64,000 nt of DNA from Ovoidimarina sp050299695 (lineage in GTDB: Bacteria > Pseudomonadota > Alphaproteobacteria > Rhodobacterales > Rhodobacteraceae). Positions 8,434 through 17,238 of the stretch are shown in pieces. Every line of letters begins with the position of its first letter. Position 1 is the stretch's first letter. Location: NCBI GenBank assembly GCA_050299695.1, contig JBNKWI010000005.1, positions 8,474 to 72,473 on the forward strand, written 5' to 3'. The notes below the pieces were generated by a model. That model saw nothing but the letters and a program-made list of their open reading frames with translations. It was not told the origin of the DNA and did not search any database. Position numbers and translations under genes: made by a program.

Positions 8434-9915
8434 CTAATCATCCCAATAGACCCCGGTCAGGTCGTTCGCCTGGGTCGGCGCGTTCGCCCAGAGCCCCTCG
8501 ATCTTCGCATTCGCCACCCCGGCCCGCGCCAGCTGGAACAGGTAGCCGTTCACGTAGTCGTCCGCGATCTTCTTCTGCGCCGCCTTCAGGAGCGCCGACC
8601 GCGCCGCCGGATCGTCCTCCACGTCCAGCTCGGCCATCAGCTCCTGGAACTCCGGGTCGTCGTACTGGAAGTAATAGTCCGGCCGCGCGTAGATATTGAT
8701 GTCCATCGGCTCGGTATGGCTGACGATGGTCAGGTCGAAATCCTTGCCTCGGAACACCTCCTCCAGCCACTGCGCCCATTCCAGGTTGGAAATCTCGGAC
8801 TCGATCCCCACCGCCTTCAGCTCCGCCGCGATGATCTCGCCGCCGCGCCGCGCATAGACGGGAGGCGGCAGCTTCAGCGACAGTTTCAGCCCGTCGCCGT
8901 AACCCGCTTCCTTCAAGAGCGCCCGCGACTTTTCCGGGTCGTATTCCGACTGCGCGGTCAGATCGACGTAGTCGGGATTGTGCGGCGCGAAATGCGTGCC
9001 GATCGGCGTGCCGTAGCCGAACATCGCCCCGTCGATGATTTCCTGCCGGTTGATCGCATGGGCGATCGCCTCGCGCACCTTCACGTTCGACAGGGCCGCC
9101 GACTTGTTGTTCATCGCCAGGATCGTCTCGCCCTCGGTCGAGCCGATGGTCAGCTTGAACCGCGGATCCGCCTTGAACTGCGACAGCGTCTCGGGCGCCG
9201 GGAAGTTCGGATAGGCGTCGATATCCCCCGCCATCACCGCCGCGAAGGCCGCGGTCGGGTCGGAGATGAACTTGAACGCGGCGTGCTCCAGCGCGGGCGC
9301 CGGGCCCCAGTAATCCGGGTTCCGCTCCAGCTCCACCCGGTCGCCCTGCACCCAGCGTGCGAACTTGAACGGCCCGGTCCCCACCGGATGCGTCGCCGCG
9401 TCGCCCACGCTCTCCGGCGCCACGACCACCGCATCGCCCCAGGCCATCTTGGTCGGAAAGCCGCCATCGGGCGCGGCCAGCGTGACCTGCACCGTCAGGT
9501 CGTCGACCACCGCCACCTCCACGATCCCCGCGAACAGCGCTTTCTGCGCATTGGTCGAGTCCTCCGCCCGCGCCCGGTCGAGCGAGAATTTCACGTCCTC
9601 GGCATTCATCGCGGTGCCGTCGTGGAACGTCACGCCCGGGTGCAGGTGGAAGGTATAGACCGTGCCGTCGTCGGAGATGTCCCAGCTCTCCGCCAGAGCC
9701 GGCACCACCGACCCGTCCTCGCGATACCGCGTCAACCCCTCGAAGACATTCGCATAGACCACCTCGTCGATCGCCGCGGCGGCGCCGCCGGTCGGGTCGA
9801 GATTGGGCGGCTCGAGCTGCATGCCGATGGTGATCGCGGTCTCGGCCGCCAGCGCCCCGCCAGCGGCAAGCGCCAGAACGGCGGCGGACAGGATCAGCTT
9901 CTTGAAAGGACGCAT
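8434..9915 (-). CDS. Peptide-type ABC transporter solute-binding protein (SBP family 5)
   Basis: Periplasmic binding protein of the DppA/OppA type, 493 residues. A signal peptide occupies about 1-23 (KKLILSAAVLALAAGGALA). The mature part starts ETAITIGMQLEPPNLDPTGG and contains ALAESWDISDDGTVYTF, VTFHDGTAMNAEDV, HPVGTGPFKF and VREAIAHAINRQEI, all standard for SBP family 5. The ATG at 9915 is preceded by GGGGGA. It is transcribed in the same direction as the permease/ATPase operon at 3303-6651, but the lipase-like gene and an opposite-strand gene lie between, so pairing with that operon is likely but not proven. The ligand cannot be inferred. Confidence 0.9.
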   Translation of the reverse strand: MRPFKKLILSAAVLALAAGGALAAETAITIGMQLEPPNLDPTGGAAAAIDEVVYANVFEGLTRYREDGSVVPALAESWDISDDGTVYTFHLHPGVTFHDGTAMNAEDVKFSLDRARAEDSTNAQKALFAGIVEVAVVDDLTVQVTLAAPDGGFPTKMAWGDAVVVAPESVGDAATHPVGTGPFKFARWVQGDRVELERNPDYWGPAPALEHAAFKFISDPTAAFAAVMAGDIDAYPNFPAPETLSQFKADPRFKLTIGSTEGETILAMNNKSAALSNVKVREAIAHAINRQEIIDGAMFGYGTPIGTHFAPHNPDYVDLTAQSEYDPEKSRALLKEAGYGDGLKLSLKLPPPVYARRGGEIIAAELKAVGIESEISNLEWAQWLEEVFRGKDFDLTIVSHTEPMDINIYARPDYYFQYDDPEFQELMAELDVEDDPAARSALLKAAQKKIADDYVNGYLFQLARAGVANAKIEGLWANAPTQANDLTGVYWDD

Positions 9916-10094
9916 GGTTTTTCCCCCGGAATGCCCCGTCGCCGGGGGCTTGGGGGAAGGCTCCCATAGCCGATGCCGAACGATCAAGGGGAATCTCCCG
10001 CCCGGGCACCGCCCGGCGCTCGCACCTTCGGCGCATGGCCAAGCTCCGCGCGGAGCGCTATAGGGGGCCGGCTGAGTTTCGGAGGGGCCGGCAG

Positions 10095-10931
10095 ATGAGC
10101 GCGAATCCAACCGCCAGGGGCCGGATCACGGCCGCCAAGATCCGCGCCGCCAAGGGCGGCATCCCGCTCGTGTCGCTCACCGCCTATACCACGCCGATGG
10201 CCCGCTGGGCCGATCCGCATTGCGACGTGGTCCTGGTGGGCGACAGCGTCGGCATGGTGATCCACGGCCTGCCCTCGACCCTCGGCGTGACCATGGAGAT
10301 GATGATCCTCCACGCGCAGGCCGTCGAGCGCGGGCTCGAACGCGCGCTGATGGTGGTCGACATGCCCTTCGGCAGCTACGAGGAAAGCCCCGCCCAGGCG
10401 TTCCGCAATGCCGCGCGGATCATGGCCGAAACCGGCGCCGGCGCGGTCAAGCTCGAAGGCGGCACCGCCATGGCGTCCACCATCGCCTTCCTCACCTCGC
10501 GCGGCATCCCGGTGATGGCGCATATCGGCCTCACCCCGCAATCGGTCCACGCCTTCGGCGGCTACGGCGTGCAAGGACGGGGCGAAGCCGCCGCGCAGGT
10601 CATGGCCGACGCCCGCGCCGTGGCCGAGGCCGGCGCCTTCTCGGTCGTCCTCGAAAAGATCCCCGAAAGCCTCGCCCGCGCCGTGACCGAGGCGGTGCCG
10701 ATCCCCACCATCGGCATCGGCGCCTCGCCTGCCTGCGATGGCCAGGTCCTTGTCACCGACGACATGCTCGGGATCTTCGGCGCGTTCCAGCCGAAATTCG
10801 TCAAGCGCTATGCCGAGCTTGGCCAGAGTACCGAAGCGGCCATCGCCGCCTATGCGGAGGATGTCCGCGCCCGCCGCTTCCCCGGCCCCGAGCATGTCTT
10901 CGCCGATACCGCGCCGGAGAAGAAGCCGTGA
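10095..10931 (+). CDS. panB: 3-methyl-2-oxobutanoate hydroxymethyltransferase
   Basis: First committed enzyme of pantothenate (vitamin B5) synthesis: it transfers a hydroxymethyl group from methylene-tetrahydrofolate to 2-oxoisovalerate to make ketopantoate. The 278-residue protein shows the family landmarks LTAYTTPMARWAD, VLVGDSVGMVIHG, VVDMPFGSYEESP, VKLEGG, MAHIGLTPQSVHAFGGY and PTIGIGASPACDGQVLV. The start at 10095 has GGAGGGG seven bases upstream. Its stop overlaps the panC GTG start, so the two enzymes are translationally coupled. Confidence 0.95.
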   Translation: MSANPTARGRITAAKIRAAKGGIPLVSLTAYTTPMARWADPHCDVVLVGDSVGMVIHGLPSTLGVTMEMMILHAQAVERGLERALMVVDMPFGSYEESPAQAFRNAARIMAETGAGAVKLEGGTAMASTIAFLTSRGIPVMAHIGLTPQSVHAFGGYGVQGRGEAAAQVMADARAVAEAGAFSVVLEKIPESLARAVTEAVPIPTIGIGASPACDGQVLVTDDMLGIFGAFQPKFVKRYAELGQSTEAAIAAYAEDVRARRFPGPEHVFADTAPEKKP

Positions 10932-11779
10932 CAATCCCGGTCCTGCGCAGCCGCGCCGCGCTCCGCGACATGGTCGCGGGCTGGAAATCCGAGGGCCACA
11001 GCGTCGGCGTCGTCCCCACCATGGGCGCGCTCCACGAAGGCCATCTCAGCCTCGTCCGCGCCGCGCTCGCGGACAATTCGCGGGTGATCGTGACGATCTT
11101 CGTCAACCCCGCGCAGTTCAACGACCCCGCGGACCTCGCGAAATACCCCCGCACGGAGGAGGACGACCTCGCCCTCCTCGCCCCGTTCGGCATCGCCGCG
11201 CTCTACGCCCCGCCGGTCGAGGAGATCTACCCGCAGGGCTTCGCCACCAAAATCAGCGTCTCCGGCATCAGCCAGGGCCTCTGCGGCGATGGGCGCCCCG
11301 GCCATTTCGACGGGGTGGCGACCGTGGTCGCCAAGCTCTTCCTGCAGACCGGCGCCACGCGGGCCTATTTCGGCGAGAAGGACTACCAGCAGCTCCAGGT
11401 GGTCCGCCGCATGGCGCGCGATCTCGACATCGGGACCGAGGTGGTGCCCTGCCCGACCGTCCGCGATCCGGACGGGCTCGCCCTCTCCTCGCGCAACCGC
11501 CGCCTCACCGAAGCGGGCCGCGCCGCCGCGCCGGCCTTCCCCGCCGCCCTCGCAGAAGCCGCCCGCGCCATCGCCGCGGGCCATCCCACCGCCCCGACTC
11601 TGGACACGGCCCGCGCCGCAATCCTCACCGCCGGTTTCACCCAGGTCGAATATCTCGACCTCCGCGCCGAGGACGGGCTCCGCCCGCTCGCCACCGCCTC
11701 CGAACCCGCGCGCCTCTTTGCCGCCGCCTGGATCGACGGCATCCGCCTCATCGACAACCTTCCCGTCCCGCGTCCCTGA
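10928..11779 (+). CDS. panC: Pantothenate synthetase
   Basis: Condenses pantoate with beta-alanine using ATP, the last step of pantothenate synthesis. The 283-residue protein has the nucleotidyl-transferase HIGH-like motif PTMGALHEGHLSL, FVNPAQFN, the ATP-binding YFGEKDYQQL and the KMSKS-like ALSSRNRRL. It starts with GTG inside the panB stop (GTGA overlap), a typical coupled pair. Downstream lie a GC-rich hairpin and a short tandem repeat before the convergent glycosyltransferase. Confidence 0.95.
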   Translation: MTIPVLRSRAALRDMVAGWKSEGHSVGVVPTMGALHEGHLSLVRAALADNSRVIVTIFVNPAQFNDPADLAKYPRTEEDDLALLAPFGIAALYAPPVEEIYPQGFATKISVSGISQGLCGDGRPGHFDGVATVVAKLFLQTGATRAYFGEKDYQQLQVVRRMARDLDIGTEVVPCPTVRDPDGLALSSRNRRLTEAGRAAAPAFPAALAEAARAIAAGHPTAPTLDTARAAILTAGFTQVEYLDLRAEDGLRPLATASEPARLFAAAWIDGIRLIDNLPVPRP

Positions 11780-11844
11780 AGCGCGACGCCGGCCAGGGGC
11801 GGCCCGAGCCGGAGGGCGGAGCCCGGAGGCGAGACGAAGGAAAC

Positions 11845-11861
11845 GCGCCCGGAACGGGCGC
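11845..11861. terminator. GC-rich hairpin between convergent panC and glycosyltransferase
   Basis: GCGCCCG (11845-11851), loop GAA, CGGGCGC (11855-11861). There is no T-run, so it may be a weak bidirectional or Rho-assisted stop. Confidence 0.4.
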
Positions 11862-11885
11862 TCCGCGTGAAAGCGGCCACCGCCG

Positions 11886-11921
11886 GTGTACGGGTTGTGT
11901 ACGGGTTGTGTACAGGTTGTG
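11886..11921. repeat. Short tandem repeat, 11-base unit
   Basis: Three head-to-tail copies of GTGTACGGGTT (the third has one change) plus the start of a fourth, ending ten bases before the glycosyltransferase stop on the other strand. Confidence 0.85.
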
Positions 11922-11930
11922 CGCGCGGTC

Positions 11931-13457
11931 TCAGCCGCCCGCCGCCGGCGCGGCGGCCGCCGCGGCCCCGCCCCGCAGATCGCCCACGAGTTGCCAGCCG
12001 ACCCAACCGCTCCCCAGGGCCAGCATCAGGTAGAATACCGTCGCCAAGGGATAAAACAGCGCGAGCGACAGAACGCCCAGACCCGCGCCCGCCAGGCTCA
12101 GCGCAAAGGTCCCCCAGACATAGCCGGGCACCTTCCCGGCGGCCTGGAAATGCCCCGTCGACCCCGGCGTCGTCGCCCGCTTCGGCGTCACCTCCCAAAC
12201 CTGCCCCGCCCGGAATCCCTCCAGCGTCGCCTGCGTGAGCGGCCAGAGCATGCCGAGGCTCATGACGAGATAGCTCAGCGGCAGCCGCTCCATCGCCGCA
12301 GCCCGCACCGGCCCGAGCGCCATGGGCGGCCGCGCCGCCGGGTCCTCCGCCAGCGTCTTCCCCTCGAAATGCCGCACCGTCAGCGAAAGCGCGAGGCTCG
12401 CGAGATAGAGCCCCGCCGCCGGCAGCGAGAGCCCGAGCCGGTCGGCCACCATGAAATAGGGCAGGACGCTCAGCGTCATCACCAGCGCGAAGAGCGGCCC
12501 CCAGCTCAGATGGATCCGCTGCAACAGGTCGAGCCGGTCGCGCCAGGACATCCGCGCCTTCAGGAGAAACCCGGTGTAATGCACCACCACCCGGGTCCAG
12601 CCGCGTTTCCAGCGCATCTGCTGGCGCACGAAGCCCAGCACCGTCTCGGGCAGCTCCGAGAGAAGCCGGTAATGGTCGAGATAGACGATCCGCCAGCCCT
12701 TCGCCGCCGCCCGCACCGTCAACTCCACATCCTCCACCTCGCTGATGCAGTCCCAGCCGCCGCCATCCGCGAGCGCCGTGGCGCGCCAGATCCCGGCGGT
12801 GCCGTGGAAGATCACCGGCAGGCCCGACCGGGCCCGCGCGGTCTGCTCGAACATCTGGTGCATGTCGAGCTTGTTCGCCTGCAGCCGCGTGAAGATCCGG
12901 CTGTCATGGTTCACGTAGTCCCAGCGCGCCTGCACCGCGCCCACGCCCGGATCCCGAAAGAAATGGATCACCCGCCGCAGGAAATCGGCCGGGATCACGA
13001 AATCCGCGTCGAAGATCGCGAAATAATCGCCTCGCGCCGCCGCCACCCCGTTCCGCAGCGCGCCGGCCTTGAACCCCGCCCGGTTGGTGCGGTGGAAATA
13101 GGCGAAGCGGATCTTCGGATGGCGCGCCTGCAACGCCTCGAGCTTGGCCCGCGCGATCGCCGTGGTCACGCCATCGTCGGAATCGTCCAGAAGCTGGATC
13201 TCGAGCCGGTCATGCGGGTAGTCGAGCGCCGCCGCCAGTTCCAGGCTCTGCGCCGCCAGCACCCCCTCGTTATAGGTCGGAAGCTGCACCGTCACCATCG
13301 GCAGGTCGGCCACGTCCCATTCCGCCGCCGGCACCGGATCGGGCCCGCGCCGACGCCGGTACCCGAGGACGAGCCGGAGGTGATAGAGTGTCATTCCGAG
13401 GAGGAACAGGACACATAACGTCACGGCAACGAAGCCGATCAAACCAAGAAAGTACAC
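11931..13457 (-). CDS. Membrane-bound family 2 glycosyltransferase (cellulose-synthase-like)
   Basis: Processive-type GT2 enzyme of 508 residues. An N-terminal membrane helix (about 3-30) is followed by the catalytic domain: VQLPTYNEG, LLDDSDDG (first Asp pair), FAIFDADFVIP (DxD), SEVEDVELTVRA (catalytic acid region) and QQMRWKRGWTR (QxxRW-type). Several more helices follow (about 335-500), with a poly-Ala/Gly C-terminus. Such proteins polymerise a sugar nucleotide at the inner membrane; the closest recognisable subgroup is the CslA-like beta-mannan/glucan type, but the sugar is unknown. The GTG start at 13457 keeps the first helix; an ATG at 13394 would remove most of it. Monocistronic, convergent with panBC. 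Confidence 0.88.
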   Translation of the reverse strand: MYFLGLIGFVAVTLCVLFLLGMTLYHLRLVLGYRRRRGPDPVPAAEWDVADLPMVTVQLPTYNEGVLAAQSLELAAALDYPHDRLEIQLLDDSDDGVTTAIARAKLEALQARHPKIRFAYFHRTNRAGFKAGALRNGVAAARGDYFAIFDADFVIPADFLRRVIHFFRDPGVGAVQARWDYVNHDSRIFTRLQANKLDMHQMFEQTARARSGLPVIFHGTAGIWRATALADGGGWDCISEVEDVELTVRAAAKGWRIVYLDHYRLLSELPETVLGFVRQQMRWKRGWTRVVVHYTGFLLKARMSWRDRLDLLQRIHLSWGPLFALVMTLSVLPYFMVADRLGLSLPAAGLYLASLALSLTVRHFEGKTLAEDPAARPPMALGPVRAAAMERLPLSYLVMSLGMLWPLTQATLEGFRAGQVWEVTPKRATTPGSTGHFQAAGKVPGYVWGTFALSLAGAGLGVLSLALFYPLATVFYLMLALGSGWVGWQLVGDLRGGAAAAAAPAAGG

Positions 13458-13552
13458 AGCGACACGGCCAAAGAAAGCTCGCGACCGAGCGGAGCCTACA
13501 CGCGCCAGATCTGCGCCCGAACCGCGCTTTCGTCAATGGGTCTCGCGGCGGC

Positions 13553-14833
13553 TTACCGAACCAGGATGCCGTCCAGCACCAGCGCCATCACCTGCGCGCT
13601 CTCCACCATGTCGTCGATCCCCACCCATTCGTCGGGCTGATGCGCCAGGTCGAGCACGCCCGGACCATAGGCGATGCAATTCCGAAGCCGCCCGATCCGG
13701 TCGATATGCTTCTGATCGTAAGTGCCGGGCGAGGCCACCATCTCCGGCGGCCGCCCCAGAACCCGCTCCACCGCCGCCGCCGTGTGCCGGACGATGGGCG
13801 CATCGGGCGGCGCCATCACCGGAAGAACCTCGAACAACTCCCGGATCTCGTAGGAAAATCCCGGCCGGCCCTCGCGCACGCCCTCCAGGAGCGCCCGGAT
13901 CTCCGCCTTCACGGCACCGATCTCCTCCTCGATCAGGAAGCGCCGGTCGATCACGATCCGGCAGCGGTCGGCGACGCAGGGCGCCGGGAAGCCATCGAAC
14001 CCCTCCTCAGGCTCCGGCTCGCCGCCATGGACCGAGTTGATGTTGAGGGTCGAGGCCCGCGCCCCCTCGGGCACCACCGGCATCCCGGTCCGCCGCGCCG
14101 CCAAGGCCGGCAGAAGCCGTTCCTCGATCTCCGTCAGGACCGCCCCCATATGCCGGATCGCGCTGTCGCCGAGGAACGGCATCGAGCCATGGGCGATCCG
14201 CCCCTTCGTCTCGATCTCCGCCCACCAGACGCCGCGGTGCCCGAGGCAGACCCGGTCCTTGTTCAAGGGCTCGGGGATCATCACGTGCTGCACCTTCTCG
14301 GGCGCGAAAAAGCCCCGTTCGGCCAGCCAGGCGACCCCGCCATAGCCGCCGGTCTCCTCGTCGGCGGTGGCGGAGATCTCGATCGCCCCGGCGAAATCGG
14401 GCACGACCGCCAGGAACGCCTCCGCCGCCACCACAGAAGCCGCGATCCCGCCCTTCATGTCGCAGGCGCCGCGCCCGTAGACCCGGCCGTCCCGGACCTC
14501 GCCGCCGAACGGATCGACACTCCAGCCATGGCCGACCTCGACCACATCGGTATGGCCGTTGAAATGCACGCACTCCCCGGCCCGCGCGCCCGCGCGCCGC
14601 GCCACCAGGTTCCAGCGCGGATAGCGGTCGCTGTCGCCGGGCGCCTCCTCGGCCCTGAGCAGCTCGCAGTCAAAGCCCGAATGCGCCAGCCGCGCCACCA
14701 ACAGCTCGCAGATCTCGCGATAATGCCGCCCCGGCGGGTTCAGCGTCGGAATCCGGATCAGCGCCTGGGTCAACGCAACCAGATCGTCGCGCCGGGCCGC
14801 GACCTCCGCGATCAGCCTGTCGTCTCTTGCCAT
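13553..14833 (-). CDS. M20-family zinc deacylase (ArgE/DapE-like)
   Basis: Cytosolic di-zinc amidohydrolase, 426 residues. Metal ligands and catalytic residues are visible: HTD in FNGHTDVVEV (His94, Asp96), GRGACDMKGG (Asp125), ATADEETGG (Glu159 and Glu160), IAHGSMP in the lid domain and LAHQPDEWV near the end. The family removes acyl groups from amino acids (acetylornithine, succinyl-diaminopimelate, formylated or other N-acyl amino acids). The context does not identify the substrate, and as biosynthetic ArgE and DapE usually sit in other contexts I give no symbol. Monocistronic. Confidence 0.88.
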   Translation of the reverse strand: MARDDRLIAEVAARRDDLVALTQALIRIPTLNPPGRHYREICELLVARLAHSGFDCELLRAEEAPGDSDRYPRWNLVARRAGARAGECVHFNGHTDVVEVGHGWSVDPFGGEVRDGRVYGRGACDMKGGIAASVVAAEAFLAVVPDFAGAIEISATADEETGGYGGVAWLAERGFFAPEKVQHVMIPEPLNKDRVCLGHRGVWWAEIETKGRIAHGSMPFLGDSAIRHMGAVLTEIEERLLPALAARRTGMPVVPEGARASTLNINSVHGGEPEPEEGFDGFPAPCVADRCRIVIDRRFLIEEEIGAVKAEIRALLEGVREGRPGFSYEIRELFEVLPVMAPPDAPIVRHTAAAVERVLGRPPEMVASPGTYDQKHIDRIGRLRNCIAYGPGVLDLAHQPDEWVGIDDMVESAQVMALVLDGILVR

Positions 14834-14881
14834 GGCGTCACGCTAGCGGCAGCCCGCGCCGCCCACAATGGCCGCGCGCGC

Positions 14882-15313
14882 TCAGGGGTCGGCCACCGGC
14901 GCCCTGAGCGACTGCGCCACGAGCGGGATCGTGTTCAGCCCCCAATGCTCGAGATACCGCCCATCCTTCAGCCGCACGATGTCGAACACGGAAATCGTGA
15001 CTTCGCGGCCGGTCGCTTCGACGCCCAGGAACGGCCCGGTATGCCGCCCCAGGATGCGCTTGCGCGAGGAAACCCGGTCACCTTCCGCAACCTGGTCGTC
15101 GATCAGCACCTTGATCCCGGAAAGCCCGCGATGCAGGACCTCCTCGATCACCAGCCGCATCCCCTCGGCGCCGGGATCGACGCCCGGCGGCGCGGTCCGG
15201 TTCACGAAATCGGGATGCAGGATCTCGGCAAGGAGCGCGGTCTTGCCGCCTTCGAGACATTCCCGGTTGAACCGGCACACGACGTCCTTGTTGGCCTGAA
15301 GCTCACGCGCCAT
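14882..15313 (-). CDS. SnoaL-like/ester-cyclase fold protein
   Basis: 143-residue protein of the NTF2-like SnoaL type. It shows VCRFNRECLEGG, ILHPDFVNRTAPPG and the C-terminal strand region VTISVFDIVRLKDGRYLEHWG that is characteristic of polyketide-cyclase-like proteins. Such proteins bind small hydrophobic ligands; many have no known reaction. The ATG at 15313 has GAGGAAAGGA upstream. It follows kdsB on the same strand after 149 bases that contain a dispersed palindrome, so it is probably a separate transcript. Confidence 0.75.
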   Translation of the reverse strand: MARELQANKDVVCRFNRECLEGGKTALLAEILHPDFVNRTAPPGVDPGAEGMRLVIEEVLHRGLSGIKVLIDDQVAEGDRVSSRKRILGRHTGPFLGVEATGREVTISVFDIVRLKDGRYLEHWGLNTIPLVAQSLRAPVADP

Positions 15314-15346
15314 TCGGATGGTCCTTTCCTCGACCCGGCCCCAACA

Positions 15347-15410
15347 TCTTTGGGTCCGGAAAATCCCGGGGATGAGGCGCGCCAGCGCCGAGGGGGCAGC
15401 GCCCCCTCCC
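15347..15410 (-). repeat. Dispersed intergenic palindrome, family B copy 2
   Basis: Read on the minus strand: GGGGGCGCTGCCCCC hairpin, CGGCGC, and the tail CCCGGGATTTTCCGGACCC then AAAGA. Close to the copies at 7578 and 56075. It sits between kdsB and the SnoaL-like gene, both on the minus strand. Confidence 0.75.
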
Positions 15411-15462
15411 ACCGCGACGCCGGAGGCGGCGCAAACGTATCGCGCGCGCCGAAGGCGCCCGA

Positions 15463-16236
15463 TCAGAGCACGCTCTCGATCCGCGCCACGTCCACCGGGT
15501 TGTTCAGTTCCCAGAACACCCTTCCCCGCCCCTCGACCTCGACACAAAGCACCCGCTCGCCGTTCTCGAGGAACCTCAGCTGCTCCAGCCCCTCGTTGGT
15601 CTCCAGGGACCCCACCTCCCAGCCCATGTAACGCAGAAGCGCCTCGGGCCGGTAGGCATAGACGCCCACATGGTGATAGACCGGCGGCTCGGGCACGTCC
15701 GGATAGGGCAGGAACGGCACCACTTCCTTCGAGAAATAGAGCGCCGACATGTCGCGCGCGAAGACCGCCGTGGTGCCGCCCACGCGGCCCACCATCCGGT
15801 CCTCGCGGAACCGCGCATAGGTGCCCGGATCGCAACGCAAGACCGGTGTCGCCACCCCCATCTCGGGTCGTTCCGACAGGCCGGCGATCAGGTCCTCGAC
15901 GAACCAGGGCGGCGTCAGCGGCGCGTCGCCCTGCAGGTTCACGACGATGTCGAAGCTCTCGCCGAGCCGCTCCAGCGCATCCGCACAGCGCTCGGTGCCG
16001 TTGCGGCAGGCCTCGCCGGTCATCACCACCTCGCCGCCGAAGCCGCGCACCGCCTCGGCGATCCGGTCGTCGTCGGTGGCGACCAGCACCTTGTCCACGC
16101 CCGCAACCGCCATCCCGGTCTCCCAGGTGCGCTGGATCAGGGTCTTCTCGCCGTCCTTGCCCTTCAGCACCACCAGGGGCTTTCCCGGATAGCGGGTCGA
16201 GGCATAGCGCGCCGGGATCAGGATCACCGTCTTCAC
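15463..16236 (-). CDS. kdsB: CMP-KDO synthetase (3-deoxy-manno-octulosonate cytidylyltransferase)
   Basis: Activates KDO with CTP for lipopolysaccharide inner-core synthesis. The 257-residue protein begins VILIPARYASTRYPGKPL, the nucleotide-binding signature of the family, and contains VLVATDDDRI, NGTERCADA, VVNLQGDAPL and HHVGVYAYRPEALL. It starts at a GTG that overlaps the kdsD stop, so the two KDO genes are coupled. Third gene of the malQ-kdsD-kdsB transcript. Confidence 0.93.
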   Translation of the reverse strand: MKTVILIPARYASTRYPGKPLVVLKGKDGEKTLIQRTWETGMAVAGVDKVLVATDDDRIAEAVRGFGGEVVMTGEACRNGTERCADALERLGESFDIVVNLQGDAPLTPPWFVEDLIAGLSERPEMGVATPVLRCDPGTYARFREDRMVGRVGGTTAVFARDMSALYFSKEVVPFLPYPDVPEPPVYHHVGVYAYRPEALLRYMGWEVGSLETNEGLEQLRFLENGERVLCVEVEGRGRVFWELNNPVDVARIESVL

Positions 16237-17231
16237 AGAACCACCCCCGCGCGCAGCACATCATGCATGTGCAAGAGCCCCTCCAGCCTGCCACCCTCGC
16301 CGGTGACGACGAAGCTCGTGATCTTCCTCTCGGTCATCAGCCGCAGCGCCTCGGTCGCCAGCATCTCCGGGCGCACCGTGATCGGGCCCCGCGTCGCGAT
16401 CTCGCCCGCCTTCGAGGTCCAGAGCCGGTCCGCGTGGCGGCGCATGTCGCCATCGGTGATGATCCCGTAGAGCGCGCCGCCCTCCACCACGATGGCGACG
16501 CCGAGCGCCTTCTCGGTCATCGTCACCACGGTCCCGGCCATGCTGTCGCCCGGCGCCACCAGGGGCAACGCCTCGCCCCGCGCCATCAGGTCGCCCACCG
16601 TGAGCAGCATCGTCCCGAGCTTGCCGCCCGGATGGTAGCGCCGGAAATCCTCGGGCTGCGTGCCCAGAAGCTGCGTCACCCCCACCGCGAGCGCATCGCC
16701 GATGGCCAAGGACAGCGTGGTCGAGGTGGTGGGCGCGAGCCCGTTCGGATCGACCTCCGCCACCTTGCCATGGGCGATGGTCACCTGCGCCGCCCGCGCC
16801 AGCGTCGAGCTCTCCAGGGCCGTCACCGCCACGATCGGATTGCCATGCACCCGCGCGAAATGCAGCAGGTCCGACAATTCGGTGGTCTCGCCCGAATTCG
16901 ACAGGATCAGAAGCACGCAATCGGCGCCCACAAGACCCAGGTCCCCGTGGCTCGCCTCGCCCGGATGAAGGAAGATCGCCGCCTTGCCGAGCGAGCGGAA
17001 GGTCGAGGCGATCTTGCCGGCCACATGACCCGACTTGCCGATCCCGGCGACGATCAGCGGGCCGGTCGATTCGTGGATCAGCCGCACCGCGGCGACCATC
17101 TCGGGGCCCATCCGTCCGGCGAAGGCGCGCACCGCCTCGGCCTCGTCGATCAGGGCCGAGCGGCAGAGCGCGGCAAGCGCCTCGTCTCCGTCCGCATCCC
17201 CGGCCGCGGGTTCTGCACTGGTTTGCCTCAT
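16233..17231 (-). CDS. kdsD: Arabinose-5-phosphate isomerase (KpsF/GutQ family)
   Basis: Converts ribulose-5-phosphate to arabinose-5-phosphate, the entry to KDO. The 332-residue chain has an N-terminal SIS sugar-isomerase domain (IVAGIGKSGHVAGKIAST, ILSNSGETTEL, NGLAPTTSTT) and two C-terminal CBS domains (about 215-330, including GIITDGDMRR). I chose the ATG at 17231; the frame stays open further upstream, but only as overlap with malQ. It lies 7 bases after malQ and overlaps kdsB by GTGA. Confidence 0.93.
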   Translation of the reverse strand: MRQTSAEPAAGDADGDEALAALCRSALIDEAEAVRAFAGRMGPEMVAAVRLIHESTGPLIVAGIGKSGHVAGKIASTFRSLGKAAIFLHPGEASHGDLGLVGADCVLLILSNSGETTELSDLLHFARVHGNPIVAVTALESSTLARAAQVTIAHGKVAEVDPNGLAPTTSTTLSLAIGDALAVGVTQLLGTQPEDFRRYHPGGKLGTMLLTVGDLMARGEALPLVAPGDSMAGTVVTMTEKALGVAIVVEGGALYGIITDGDMRRHADRLWTSKAGEIATRGPITVRPEMLATEALRLMTERKITSFVVTGEGGRLEGLLHMHDVLRAGVVL

Positions 17232-17238
17232 GGGCCCC

